Assembly (NCBI GenBank): GCA_021325655.1
Contig: JAJPGT010000029.1
Span: 18,318 to 82,317 of the forward strand
Direction of reading: 5' to 3'
DNA: 64,000 nucleotides
DNA from: Pseudomonadota bacterium
GTDB taxonomy: Bacteria > Chloroflexota > UBA6077 > JAJPGT01
Shown: in pieces, positions 1-8,836 of the stretch
Layout of the letters: each line of letters begins with the position of its first letter
How positions within the stretch are numbered: position 1 is the stretch's first letter
Position numbers and translations under genes: made by a program
Notes under the pieces: generated by a model
Seen by the model: the letters and a program-made list of their open reading frames with translations, nothing else
What the model was told of the DNA's origin: nothing
The model's database searches: none

Positions 1-322
1 TTGAGAACAAGGCACTCCTGCCCGGTACGCGCGTGCGGCTCCGATCAGCCTCCCACGTCCTCGAGCTCCCCGCACCGAGCGGCTCCATCGTTCGCCCCGA
101 CACGTGGGATGGCTACTCTGCCGGCGCGCTATCACGAGGCGAGTGGCGCGATCAAGAAGCTTCCGGAAATCCGCGAGGCTACCGACAATAGGGAAATCAT
201 TCGCGGCTGACACGTCTACCTCTGATACCACTCCTGCTGGACAGGCTCATGAGCAGGCTGACTTCCGCGGCGGAGCTTGGGCTGTCAGGTGTAAGGTGGC
301 CGGGCGGAAGTCGGTGATCCGT
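1..322. other. No supported gene
   Basis: Short open frames exist on both strands here but none has a ribosome binding site, a recognisable domain or a plausible partner. I see no RNA gene, repeat or clear promoter. The region lies beyond the 3' end of the broken Uma2 gene. Confidence 0.5.
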
Positions 323-949
323 TTATGGCGGGCGGAGCGCCGCGAACAGGTTGCGCGCGGCCAGGATGAACCCGGGGAGGGCTGGGGCAAGGTCGAGCTG
401 ATCCGCGCCGCGCAGTGCCGTGGGCTGGCCGTCCGGGCGGAAGAGCAGCACCGACTCGTCCTCCGAGTCGATCAGGAGCGCCACGGCTACCCCGTGGCGG
501 ACGTGCTAGAGACAGCGCCGAGCAGCCTGGTTCACTCGCTGCTCGGGTGAGACGATCTCGACGGCAACGTCTGGCGGCTCCAGAAAGTCGTTGGCCACCT
601 TGCCGTCTGGCAGACGAGGAATGCGCTCGGTGCGAGAGACGGCGATATCGGGAACGCGGGACGCTCCGGCAAAGGTCGTCCGCAGCTCGGGAAAGGCGAA
701 GGCGAGCCCGCGCGGCCGGGCGAAGGCGTTGATCCGCTCGGCCAGGCTGAACTGGAGCACACTGTGCTGCCCCCGCGGCGGCACCTTTTGTGTCACTACT
801 CCGTCTTCGAACTCGAGCGCCGGCTTCTGCTCGGGCAGGCGGAGGAACTCGGCGAGGGTCAGCCGTCGCGTCAGCGCCAGGGTTCCCTCCTGGCGGACAG
901 CTCCAATGGTACCAGGTCGTACCGCCGAGACCCCGCCGGCACCGCTCAC
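323..949 (-). pseudogene. Uma2-family nuclease broken by an in-frame amber codon
   Basis: The product matches the Uma2 family (DUF820, PD-(D/E)XK fold; role in cells unclear, common in Cyanobacteria and Chloroflexota). The N-terminal part reads LTLAEFLRLPEQ, FEFEDG-like FEDGVV, then VPDIAVSRTERI and VEIVSPEQRV, the usual landmarks. A TAG at 508-506 stops translation after residue 147, in the middle of the fold. The same frame then continues for 60 codons with typical family C-terminal sequence (HGVAVALLIDSEDESVLLFR, then LPGFILAARNLF) to a TAA at 325-323. The position of the TAG is where relatives have Trp (RCLWY), so a single TGG to TAG change explains it. Full length would be about 208 residues, normal for the family. 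It is last in the catabolic operon and could be read with it. A sequencing error is the alternative explanation. Confidence 0.8.
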
Positions 950-988
950 TCGAGGCCGCGGGGGCGATTCCGCCGCGGCCTCGAGCCG

Positions 989-1396
989 CTACAGTGCCAC
1001 GCCGGGCGCGGCTGGGTACTCGATCGTCTCGTCGGGGGCATCCTCGTTCGGTGCCACCGAGGCGAGGAGCAGCAGCGGCTCCGGGCCTGGAACGCCGATA
1101 GCGTGTAGCTGCCCGCGTGGTGCGACCAGCAGCGTCCCCGGACCGACCACGCGATCCTGGTCCTCGCCGCCGAAGCGGAAGTGCGCCCGCCCGCGCAGCA
1201 CGAAGAACGTCTCCTCGGCACGCGGGTGCAGGTGGGGAACGGTCCGAAATCCCGCTGGCCAGTGCAGCAGCACCCAGCGGGTGGCAGCGGTCCCGATGAG
1301 CGCCTTGCGCCAGGGCGGCGGGCCCATCTCCCACGCGACCGCCTCCAGGTCGAGCGCTGGCAGGTTCAGGGCTTCCTCGGGCGAGACGTAGGGCAT
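989..1396 (-). CDS. Cupin-domain protein
   Basis: A 135-residue single-domain cupin. The first motif is visible around HLHPRAEETFFVLRG, with two His and a Glu as probable metal ligands, and the second around PGTLLVAPRGQLHAI with the later His. Such proteins are small beta-barrels that bind a metal or small ligand; here it could be a dioxygenase, isomerase or binding protein, and the sequence does not say which. It lies 49 bp downstream of the M81 peptidase gene on the same strand, so it is probably co-transcribed with the peptide and amide catabolism operon and may act on a product of it. No signal peptide is seen, so it is cytoplasmic. Confidence 0.8.
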   Translation of the reverse strand: MPYVSPEEALNLPALDLEAVAWEMGPPPWRKALIGTAATRWVLLHWPAGFRTVPHLHPRAEETFFVLRGRAHFRFGGEDQDRVVGPGTLLVAPRGQLHAIGVPGPEPLLLLASVAPNEDAPDETIEYPAAPGVAL

Positions 1397-1445
1397 CGTG
1401 TCCTCCAGGCGAGCGTCGGCCAGCCAGTGTAGATGCGTGGGCGCG

Positions 1446-2969
1446 CTACGACCGCGGGGCGCGGTGGAGGCTGCCCACCGCGGAGCGGATCTCCGGCGGG
1501 AAGTCGTCGTCGAACGGGTACAGCGGCCGCGGAATCTTGTGCCAGGTCAGCCGCGACAGGTTGGCGGTGCTGGCGCCCGGCGTATCCACCACCCACATCG
1601 CCCGGGCGAACGGGCCGTAGTTGTCGCGGAACTGGAGCGCCGACTTGACCACCACGATCTTCGCCTCGCGGGGCTCCAGCCCGGCGGCGCGGTAGTAGGC
1701 CGGGTCGATCGTCATCACCGGCCGCTCCATCGCCAGGATAGCGATGCTCCCGACCTGGATCACTGCGGTGCGCCCCATGTGCCCCGCTGTGCCGGTGAAC
1801 TCCGAGCCGGTGAAGACGAAGTCGCCGTCGAACAGCAGCCGCACCCGACCACGAATCGGGACCGGCGTGCTGTAGCGCGGGTCGAGCCTTCCGCCAACGG
1901 TGGTATTCACCTCGCCCCCCACGCCGGCGGCGAAGGCGGCGGCGACCGCAGGCGGATCCACCACGCTCACCAGGCAGCGCTCGGCCACTCCCAGCGCGAG
2001 CAGCCGCTCCAGCACCGCGACGCTGTCGCCCGGCGAGCCGGCCCCGGTGCCGTCGGCCGACTCGGAGAGGATCACCGGGCCGCCGTCCAGCACCAGCGCC
2101 CGCCGGATCGCCTCGTCCACCTCCAGAAGCTCGGCGTTGAAGCGGTGGCGTGCCGCCCAGGCCTTCAACGCCAGCTCCCGCGCCTCGCCTTCGGCTTGGA
2201 GCGCGCGCTGCTCGCCATCGGCCACGGCGACGACGCTGAAGCCGATGTCACTCACGTCCAGCCACGGCTGGACCGCGAAGAGCGAGGTGGACAGCATCCC
2301 CGGGGCGCGCTCCCAGCGCTTTGCCTCCGCCATCAGCCCGGCCATCGGCTCGTCGCGGGTCCCCATCCCCTCGGCCGGGACGATCATCGGGGCCTTGGCG
2401 AACACCACCACCGGCCGAACCTCGCCGCGCACCGCGGCCAGCAGCAGCCGCGCCCCGCGCGTGCCGGTGTCGTACATGTCAACGTGGGGGTAGGTGCCGT
2501 AGCCCACCAGCGCGTCGGCCTGCTCCACCATCCGGGCGCTGATGTTGGCATGCAGGTCGAGCGTCGCGACGATCGGGACGTTCGGCCCTACCTGCCGGCG
2601 GACCGCCTCCAGCAGCTCCCCCTCGGCGTCATCCGCATCCTCCAGCACCATCGAGCCGTGCAGCACCAGCAGCACCCCGTCCACCGGCCCGGCCGCCAGC
2701 CGGGCGAGCATCTCGCGGGCGACGTGCTCGAACGTCTCGCGGGTGACCGGGCCGCTGGAGACGCTGTGCGCCGCGACCAGCGGCACAATCTCTGCCCCTG
2801 CCGCGGCGAGCACCTCCAGCGCCCCGCCCATCTCGGCACGCGTTCCGGAGAGCGCGGGTAGGATCTGGTCGCCGTACAGAAGCTGGTTGTCGCGGAAGAA
2901 CCGCAGGTCGGCCTTCTGGAGCACGAAGGTGTTCGATTCTTCCTGGAACTGCCCGATGGCGATCCGCAT
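1446..2969 (-). CDS. M81-family metallopeptidase (MlrC-like)
   Basis: A 507-residue protein of the M81 family, named for MlrC, which finishes linear peptide breakdown in microcystin degraders. The start is right for the family: MRIAIGQFQEESNTF, the beta-strand with the metal-binding Glu-Ser-Asn-Thr. The zinc site is also seen in VATLDLHANIS near residue 180 and in the following DxxVGYGTYPHVD stretch. The C-terminal MlrC domain (from about residue 310) contains LSESADGTGAGSPGD. A ribosome binding site (aggaggact) precedes the ATG. It lies downstream of the D-aminoacylase-like gene with a gap of about 120 bp. In this setting it probably hydrolyses small unusual peptides or amides imported by the operon's ABC transporter; the substrate is unknown. 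Confidence 0.88.
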   Translation of the reverse strand: MRIAIGQFQEESNTFVLQKADLRFFRDNQLLYGDQILPALSGTRAEMGGALEVLAAAGAEIVPLVAAHSVSSGPVTRETFEHVAREMLARLAAGPVDGVLLVLHGSMVLEDADDAEGELLEAVRRQVGPNVPIVATLDLHANISARMVEQADALVGYGTYPHVDMYDTGTRGARLLLAAVRGEVRPVVVFAKAPMIVPAEGMGTRDEPMAGLMAEAKRWERAPGMLSTSLFAVQPWLDVSDIGFSVVAVADGEQRALQAEGEARELALKAWAARHRFNAELLEVDEAIRRALVLDGGPVILSESADGTGAGSPGDSVAVLERLLALGVAERCLVSVVDPPAVAAAFAAGVGGEVNTTVGGRLDPRYSTPVPIRGRVRLLFDGDFVFTGSEFTGTAGHMGRTAVIQVGSIAILAMERPVMTIDPAYYRAAGLEPREAKIVVVKSALQFRDNYGPFARAMWVVDTPGASTANLSRLTWHKIPRPLYPFDDDFPPEIRSAVGSLHRAPRS

Positions 2970-3092
2970 GAAGTCCTCCTAACCCATCCCCTGCCGCGGC
3001 CGCGGCTCGCGGACGGGCCACCGTTCGGCTTCGCTGCGCCTCTGGCCGCACCACCGGCGCGCTGGCCAGGCTGGCGCCCTTGTCCTTCACCC

Positions 3093-4697
3093 TCATTCCC
3101 CGCGCCGGAGCACCCGACCCGGCCGCGCCTTGGTCTGCCGCCCGCCATCGATGACCACGTGGCCGTTGACCACTACCAGGTCGATCCCGGCCGGGAGCTG
3201 GCAGGGCTCGGCGAAGGTCGCCCGGTCCGCCACCCTGGCCGGATCGAACAGGACCAGGTCGGCGGCCAGCCCCTCCGCGAGCCGGCCACGGTCGCGAAGG
3301 CCCACGCGCTCCGCCGCGCGGCCGGTCATCTTGTGCACCGCGGTGGCGAGGTCGAGCAGCCCCAGCTCGCGGACGTAGCGGCCCAGGACGCGCGGGAAGG
3401 CGCCGAAGCTACGCGGGTGCGGCCTGGCCTCGCCCTGGTCGCGAGGGAGAGCCAGGCCGTCGGAGCCGACGGTGGAGAGCGGATGGCGTAAGAATGCCTG
3501 CACATCCTCTTCGGTTCGGTAGAACAGCACGACCTCTACCGCGTTGCCGCGCGTTTCGCACAGCCGCAGCACCAGCTCCTCTGGCGGCACCCCGGCCTCG
3601 ACCGCCAGCGCCTGCAGGGTTTTGCCCGGGCTGGCGGTGTCGTGCGGGTCCCCCGAGCGGCTAATGACGACGCGATCCCAGAGCCAGGGGATGCCGCCGA
3701 ACCAGCCGGCGGCGACGTCGGCCCGGGCGCGGGCGCGGCTGCCCGGGTCGCGCAGCCGCTCCGCCATCGCCCGCGGCCCGCCGGCCTGCACCCAGCCTGG
3801 CAGGTATTGCGTCAGACAGGAGGACGAGGCAGCATAGGGGTAGACGTCGTAGGCGATGTCGACGCCGCGCTCGCGGGCATGCTCGAACAGGCGGAGCAGG
3901 TCAGCGTGGCGACCCCAGCGGGCCGGGACGTTGAGAGCGAGGTGCGAGAACTGCACTCGCGCTCCGCTCTCGCGCCCGATCCGCACCGCTTCCTCGACGT
4001 GGCCAAAGCCCTCCGTCTCCGCCCGGGCATGCGTGGCGTAGTGGCCGCCGAAGCGCGCGACGACCCGGGAGAGGGCGATCAGCTCCTCGGTGTCGGCGTA
4101 GCCCGAGGGCGGGTAGGTCAGCCCGGAGGCGAGCCCGAAGGCGCCCTGCTCCAGCGCCTGCGCGAGCAGCCACTGCATCCGCTCCAGCTCCTCCACCGTG
4201 GGCGGGCGCCGCTCCATCCCCATCACGGCGATCCGGAGCGTCCCGTGGCCGACCTGGGGAGCCAGGTTGAGCGCCGTCCCTCCGCGCTGGGCGAACGCGG
4301 CCCGGTACCCCTCCAGGTCACTCCAGGTGGGCTCGATTGTGCCGGTGCCGAGGGAGGCGAGCAGGTCCAGGTGCTGCTGCCGCCGCTCGGGCAGCGCCAG
4401 CGGGAAGGCGGAGAAGCCGCAGTTGCCGATCACCTCGGTCGTCACCCCCTGGTGAACCTTGCTCTCGCCGCGGGGATCGAGCAGCAGGCTCACGTCGGAG
4501 TGGCTATGGACGTCGATGAAGCCGGGACAGAGGGCCCGGCCGCGCGCGTCGATCAGGCGCGCCGCGGTAGCGTCGCCCGGGATAGCTCCGATGGCCGCGA
4601 TCCGCTCGCCGACGACGCCGAGGTCGTCGGGCCGGGGTGGCGCCCCGGTGCCGTCGAGCAGGGTTGCGCCGCGGATCAGCAGGTCGAAGTGGGCCAT
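3093..4697 (-). CDS. N-acyl-D-amino-acid deacylase-family amidohydrolase
   Basis: A 534-residue amidohydrolase-superfamily enzyme of the D-aminoacylase/dihydroorotase-like group. The metal site is visible in order: HSHSD near residue 65 (HxHxD), HYATHARAE in the middle, FSHLAL, and the GSDG aspartate near the C-terminal third. It also has the N-terminal and C-terminal small beta-sandwich segments (LLIRGATLLDGTG at the start and VVVNGHVVIDGGR at the end) that flank the barrel in this superfamily. Known members deacylate N-acyl-D-amino acids in the cytoplasm. The start lies 2 bp from the creatininase-family stop, so the two are translationally coupled. With the M81 peptidase and creatininase relative it looks like a pathway for amide-linked or D-amino-acid compounds; the true substrate is not shown. 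Confidence 0.88.
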   Translation of the reverse strand: MAHFDLLIRGATLLDGTGAPPRPDDLGVVGERIAAIGAIPGDATAARLIDARGRALCPGFIDVHSHSDVSLLLDPRGESKVHQGVTTEVIGNCGFSAFPLALPERRQQHLDLLASLGTGTIEPTWSDLEGYRAAFAQRGGTALNLAPQVGHGTLRIAVMGMERRPPTVEELERMQWLLAQALEQGAFGLASGLTYPPSGYADTEELIALSRVVARFGGHYATHARAETEGFGHVEEAVRIGRESGARVQFSHLALNVPARWGRHADLLRLFEHARERGVDIAYDVYPYAASSSCLTQYLPGWVQAGGPRAMAERLRDPGSRARARADVAAGWFGGIPWLWDRVVISRSGDPHDTASPGKTLQALAVEAGVPPEELVLRLCETRGNAVEVVLFYRTEEDVQAFLRHPLSTVGSDGLALPRDQGEARPHPRSFGAFPRVLGRYVRELGLLDLATAVHKMTGRAAERVGLRDRGRLAEGLAADLVLFDPARVADRATFAEPCQLPAGIDLVVVNGHVVIDGGRQTKARPGRVLRRGE

Positions 4698-4699
4698 CG

Positions 4700-5485
4700 T
4701 CAGGCGGCGCGGAAGGCGCGGACGAAGGCAGCCAGCCGGCGCGCAGCGGCGTCGAGCAGCGCCTGCCCCCGCTCGTGGTCGCCGGCCAGGGCCTGGCCGT
4801 ATACGCCGTGCGGTGCTTCGCGGCGCGGCTCAGGCGGCAGGTAGGCCGCGCCGGCACCGGCCCGCGCCACCAGCTCCAGCGGTCCGCTCAGATCGGTACA
4901 CTGCTCAGGCCGGGCCGCGTCCAGGTCCACGCAGCCCGGCTGGAGCGCGAGCTGGATCGATGTCTCCCACTCGCCGGCGTGGCCGATACTGCGGCCGTCG
5001 CGCACACCCAGTCGCTGCATCTCCTCCTGCACGAGGTCCCAATAGGAGAGCGCCGCCACCCGTAGGTCCTCGCCGGAGGCCTTGATCGCCGCCGCCTGGA
5101 TCACCCCGGCGTTGCCGCCATGGCCGTTGACGATCACCAGCTTGCGCACGCCGTGGTGCGCCACGGAGCGGCAGACATCGTAGACAACGGCAATGAACGT
5201 CTCCGGCTGGAGCGTCAGGGTGCCGGGGAAGCCCATCCAGTACGGCGAGAGCCCCCACCAGATGGGCGGCAGCACCAGCACCGGGAACTCGTCCACCTGC
5301 TCGGCCGCGCCGAGCGAGACGGCGAGCGCGCTCCAGATGTCGGTGTCCAGCGGCAAGTGCGGCCCATGTTGCTCGATCGCGCCGGTCGGCAGCAACGCGA
5401 CCGCGCCCTGCTCGACCGCCCGCGCAAGCTCGGCGCGGCGTTGCTTCTGCCAGAGCAGCCGCCGGGTATGGTCTGTATCGAGCAT
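4700..5485 (-). CDS. Creatininase-family amidohydrolase
   Basis: A 261-residue member of the creatininase fold, which covers creatinine amidohydrolase, the MftE peptidase and FAPy deformylase ArfB. The zinc-site motifs are complete: TGAIEQHGPHLPLDTD near residue 35-50, VNGHGGNAG near residue 120, and a later GEWETS Glu. Length is normal. The family cleaves cyclic amides or peptide ends. It follows the transaminase gene by 72 bp and precedes the D-aminoacylase-like gene by 2 bp, so it is in the middle of the uptake and degradation operon. True creatininase activity is only one option: no creatinase or sarcosine oxidase genes are present in the window. Confidence 0.88.
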   Translation of the reverse strand: MLDTDHTRRLLWQKQRRAELARAVEQGAVALLPTGAIEQHGPHLPLDTDIWSALAVSLGAAEQVDEFPVLVLPPIWWGLSPYWMGFPGTLTLQPETFIAVVYDVCRSVAHHGVRKLVIVNGHGGNAGVIQAAAIKASGEDLRVAALSYWDLVQEEMQRLGVRDGRSIGHAGEWETSIQLALQPGCVDLDAARPEQCTDLSGPLELVARAGAGAAYLPPEPRREAPHGVYGQALAGDHERGQALLDAAARRLAAFVRAFRAA

Positions 5486-5557
5486 GACTCCCTCCTGGTG
5501 AGCCGAACAGCCCCCGCCGCGTTTCTCTTGAGGAGGCGACGTGGGTGCGCGGCTCGG

Positions 5558-6883
5558 CTAGCTGGCCGCCACCTCGCGCGCGGCGGCCTCGATCCCTTCC
5601 AGTGCCCGCGCCACGTCCTCGTCCGTGTGCTGGATCGACAGGCCGTGGTGCCAGGCGAAGTGGAAGTACACCCCGTGGCGCATCGCGGCGGCGAAGAAGC
5701 GCCGAGCCAGCTCGCGATCCCAGCGCGCCGCCTCGCGGTAGCTGCGCGGCTCGTCGTATAGCCCGAACAGCAGGCTGAAGCGGGCGCCCTTGGCCTGCAC
5801 CCAGACTGGCAGCCCCGCCCGCTCGAAGGCGTCCAGTAGACCCTGGTGGAGCGTCTCGGAGCGCTGCAAGAGCGTTGGGTAGAACTCTGGCTTGACGATC
5901 TCGTCCAGGAAGGCGTTGGCGGCCAGGATCGGGATCAGGTGGGCGTTGAAGGTGCCGCTGTGGACCGCGCCGCCCCGCGGGGCAACCGCGTCCATGATCT
6001 CGCGCCGACCGGCGAAGGCGCTGAGCGCGGTCCCGCCGCCGAGCGCCTTGCCCAGCGTGCAGAGGTCGGGCGTGACCCCCAGGTAGCCCTGGGCGCAGCT
6101 CGGCCCGGTGCGGAAGCCGGAGAGGATCTCGTCGAAGATCAGCACCACGTTGTAGTCGCGGGTGAGCTGGCGGACCGCCTCCAGGTAGCCGGGCTGGGGC
6201 AGCAGGGTGCCGGAGTTGTAGTTGATCGGCTCCATAATGACCGCGGCGATCTCGTGCCCCTGCGCGCGCAGCGTCCGCTCCAGCGCCTCGGCGTCGTTCC
6301 AGGGCAGGACGATGACGAACTGCTTGAGCTCTGGCGGGATGCCGCCGCTCTCGGTGTAGGGGACAGGAGCATCGGCTGGGCCGGCCTGGTCCAGCGGCGG
6401 CCAGGCGCTGTAGCCGAGCGTGTCGCTGTAGCCGTGGAAGTGGCCTTCGAACTTCACGATCCTGTGCTTGCCGGTGTAGGCGCGGGCGGTGCGGACCGCG
6501 TGCCAGGTGGTTTCGGTGCCGGAGCCGGCGAAGCGCACCAGCTCGGCGCACGGCACGAGCTGGCTGATCTTGCGCGCCGCCTCCACCTGGTAGACCGTCT
6601 CGTGGGCGCACAGGAGGCCCAGGTCCAGCGCCTGCTCGATCGCCCGGCGGACGGCCGGGTGGCCGTGGCCGAGGAGCGCCGCGCCGAACGAGGTGTTCAG
6701 GTCGACGTACTCGTTGCCGTCGACGTCCCACACCCGGCCGCCCTCGCCCCGCGCGGCCAGGAACGGCCGGCCCAGCGACGGGTGGAGGCGGGCAGCGGCC
6801 GATACCCCGCCGACCAGGTAGTGCTGCGCCTGCTCGAACAGGTGGTCCGCCTCGGTCGAGGCGCGCTGTCCCATGGTCACCAT
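5558..6883 (-). CDS. Class III aminotransferase, glutamate-1-semialdehyde aminomutase-like
   Basis: A 441-residue PLP enzyme of fold type I. The PLP lysine sits in LCTLGKALGGGTALSAF, and the Asp that contacts the pyridine nitrogen is in VVLIFDEILSGFR. The N-terminal GGVSAAARLHPSLGRPFL and GHGHPAVRRAIEQAL stretches are typical of HemL-type proteins. The start is placed at the ATG read as MVTMGQ because a strong site (aaagaggagaacgcag) ends just before it; an ATG 13 codons upstream has no such site. It lies in a catabolic operon, directly after the ABC permeases and before a creatininase relative, and no other tetrapyrrole gene is near. A role as an omega-transaminase or aminomutase in degradation is therefore more likely than heme synthesis. 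This is inference. Confidence 0.86.
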   Translation of the reverse strand: MVTMGQRASTEADHLFEQAQHYLVGGVSAAARLHPSLGRPFLAARGEGGRVWDVDGNEYVDLNTSFGAALLGHGHPAVRRAIEQALDLGLLCAHETVYQVEAARKISQLVPCAELVRFAGSGTETTWHAVRTARAYTGKHRIVKFEGHFHGYSDTLGYSAWPPLDQAGPADAPVPYTESGGIPPELKQFVIVLPWNDAEALERTLRAQGHEIAAVIMEPINYNSGTLLPQPGYLEAVRQLTRDYNVVLIFDEILSGFRTGPSCAQGYLGVTPDLCTLGKALGGGTALSAFAGRREIMDAVAPRGGAVHSGTFNAHLIPILAANAFLDEIVKPEFYPTLLQRSETLHQGLLDAFERAGLPVWVQAKGARFSLLFGLYDEPRSYREAARWDRELARRFFAAAMRHGVYFHFAWHHGLSIQHTDEDVARALEGIEAAAREVAAS

Positions 6884-6958
6884 CTGCGTTCTCCTCTTTA
6901 CCTTTTCGTGCCCCGCTGCCACTGCCCGCCCGCCCGTTGTCGCGCCAGTCGCCCGGGC

Positions 6959-7819
6959 TTACTCTTTTACCGCGCCGAAGGTCAGCCCGCGCACCAGATA
7001 GCGCTGGGCTCCGGCGGCGAAGACAATGACCGGGAGCACCATCAGCGTCCCCAGAGCCGACATCTCGCCCCAGCGCAGAAACTTGTCCGACATGTAGCCG
7101 GAGATCACCACTGGCAGCGTCTTGGCGTTGAACGAGGTGAGCATCGAGGCGTACAGGAACTCGTTCCAGGAATAGACGAAGGCGAAGATCGCTGTGACCG
7201 CCAGCCCCGGCAGCGCGAGCGGGATCACTACCAGGCTGAAGCGCTGCCAGAGCGAGCAGCCGTCCATCACCGCCGCCTCCTCGATCTCCGTCGGCATATC
7301 CTGGAAGAAGCCGAGCATCAGCCAGATGACGAACGGTAGCCCGTAGGCGACGTAGGTCACGATCAGTGCCTGGTGGGTGTCGGACATCCCGATCCGGCGC
7401 AGCAACACGAAATAGGGGATGGCGGTCGTAATCGGCGGGTAGATGCGGGTGATCAGCACCCAGAGCAGGATGCTGTGCCGCAGCCGATACGGCAGGTACC
7501 GCTTCGCCAGCGCGTACGCCGCGAGCGAGCCGAGGAACACGGTCAGCGCGGTGCTGGCGAGCGAGATGATCAGGCTGTTGGCCAGGAAGTGGGGCAGATC
7601 CTCCACCGCGAAGACGTCGTGGTAGTTTTGGAGCGACAACTGGGTGGGGATCAGGATCGGCGGGTTGGTCGCCACCTGGTTGCCCGGCTTGATCGATGTC
7701 ATCGCCAGCCAGTAGAAGGGGAACACCGCCAGCACGGCCATCAGCGCGGCGGCCAGATACAGCAGCGGCCGGCTGAGGCGGAAGGGGCGCGCGTGTGGAT
7801 GCTGGACCGCCACAGCCAT
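6959..7819 (-). CDS. ABC transporter permease, CUT1 sugar type (MalG-like)
   Basis: A 286-residue inner-membrane permease of the MalG/UgpE family with six predicted membrane segments. The first is near residue 18-38. The EAA loop that docks the ATPase reads EEAAVMDGCSLWQRFSLVVIPLALPG around residue 185-210. The start ATG (7819-7817) overlaps the last base of the upstream permease stop (TGATG), so the two are coupled. It pairs with the MalF-like permease to form the channel for the substrate captured by the binding protein. No ATPase gene is in this operon; a shared MalK-type ATPase elsewhere in the genome would be needed. Confidence 0.93.
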   Translation of the reverse strand: MAVAVQHPHARPFRLSRPLLYLAAALMAVLAVFPFYWLAMTSIKPGNQVATNPPILIPTQLSLQNYHDVFAVEDLPHFLANSLIISLASTALTVFLGSLAAYALAKRYLPYRLRHSILLWVLITRIYPPITTAIPYFVLLRRIGMSDTHQALIVTYVAYGLPFVIWLMLGFFQDMPTEIEEAAVMDGCSLWQRFSLVVIPLALPGLAVTAIFAFVYSWNEFLYASMLTSFNAKTLPVVISGYMSDKFLRWGEMSALGTLMVLPVIVFAAGAQRYLVRGLTFGAVKE

Positions 7820-8757
7820 CAGCGCTCCTCCTGGCGCTCGAGCTGGCGGATGAACAGCAGCGAGATGACGAGGATGAACACCAGGAACACCCAGGACATC
7901 GCGGTCGCCTGGCCGATCTGGAAGAACTTCAGCCCGGTCTTGTAGATCAGCATCGACAGCACCTCCGTGGCACCGCCGGGCCCACCCTGAGTCAGGGTGA
8001 AGATGACGTCGAAGATCTTGAAGGCGTCCATCACCCGCAGCAGCAGTGCGACGACGATCACCGGCTTCAGCAGCGGCAGGGTGACGTAGCGGAACGCCTG
8101 CCAGCCCGTCGCCCCGTCCACCCTGGCGGCGTCGAAGATCTCCACCGGCAGCGCCGAGATCCCGGCCGCCAGGATGAAGATGACCACCGGGAGCTGCTGC
8201 CAGATCTCGACCGCGATCACCGCCCCCAGCGCCTGGCTGGCGCTGCCGAGCCACTCCTGGGGTGGGAGGCCAACCAGCCCGATGGCCCAGTTCACTACAC
8301 CGTAGGTGGAGTGGAACAGGCTGCGCCAGAGCACCCCGGCCACGACCGGGGTCATCATGATTGGCACCAGCAGCGCGGTGCGCAGCAGCCCGATCAGCCG
8401 CAGACGCGAGGTGATCAGCAGCGCCAGCGCCATCCCGAGCACGAACTCGATGCAGATCGAGACGGCGACGAACAAGAACGTGACCTGAATGCTGTTGAGG
8501 AACTGAGGGTTCTTGACCAGGCCGGTGTAGTTGCCGATCCCGAGGAACACCGGGCGGCTGTTCGGAATCGACATGTTCCAGGTGTAGAAACTGAGCACCA
8601 GCGAGTACAGCAGCGGATAGACGGAGGTGACCAGCAGGAACAGGAGCGCTGGCAGCAGGAACAATGCGGACAGCAGCCGCTCCTGCTGGTAGCGGCCGCC
8701 GCGCCATACCCGCCAGCGCAGCCCGGCTCGGGTCGGCGCCTCTACCACACGTGCCAT
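7819..8757 (-). CDS. ABC transporter permease, CUT1 sugar type (MalF-like)
   Basis: A 312-residue permease of the MalF/UgpA family with six predicted membrane segments; the first is near residue 30-50 (SALFLLPALLFLLVTSVYPL). The EAA loop is EIFDAARVDGATGWQAFRY around residue 210-230. I chose the ATG at 8757 (MARVVEAPTR) because gggagaag lies upstream at good spacing; longer in-frame starts lack one. It follows the solute-binding protein gene by about 80 bp and overlaps the second permease by one base. Substrates of this class include sugars, polyols and glycerol-phosphate compounds, but the catabolic neighbours here suggest a peptide- or amide-like ligand. Confidence 0.92.
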   Translation of the reverse strand: MARVVEAPTRAGLRWRVWRGGRYQQERLLSALFLLPALLFLLVTSVYPLLYSLVLSFYTWNMSIPNSRPVFLGIGNYTGLVKNPQFLNSIQVTFLFVAVSICIEFVLGMALALLITSRLRLIGLLRTALLVPIMMTPVVAGVLWRSLFHSTYGVVNWAIGLVGLPPQEWLGSASQALGAVIAVEIWQQLPVVIFILAAGISALPVEIFDAARVDGATGWQAFRYVTLPLLKPVIVVALLLRVMDAFKIFDVIFTLTQGGPGGATEVLSMLIYKTGLKFFQIGQATAMSWVFLVFILVISLLFIRQLERQEER

Positions 8758-8836
8758 CGCTGCTCTTCTCCCTCGGCGCGTGCTGAGGCGTCGAGGCGAG
8801 CCCCAGCGCCCCAGCACGCGAGCTGGACCTGCCTCG

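Noticed and set aside
1398..2861. 487-codon plus-strand frame antisense to the M81 peptidase
   Set aside because: Composition is Arg/His/Gln-rich shadow sequence, with no motifs; the minus strand holds the clear M81 protein.
4905..6731. 608-codon minus-strand frame overlapping the aminotransferase and creatininase genes
   Set aside because: It is an alternative frame of two recognised genes, Arg/Gly-rich and without domains.
5558..6883. Naming the transaminase hemL
   Set aside because: Motifs fit the broader class and the context is catabolic; no heme genes adjoin.
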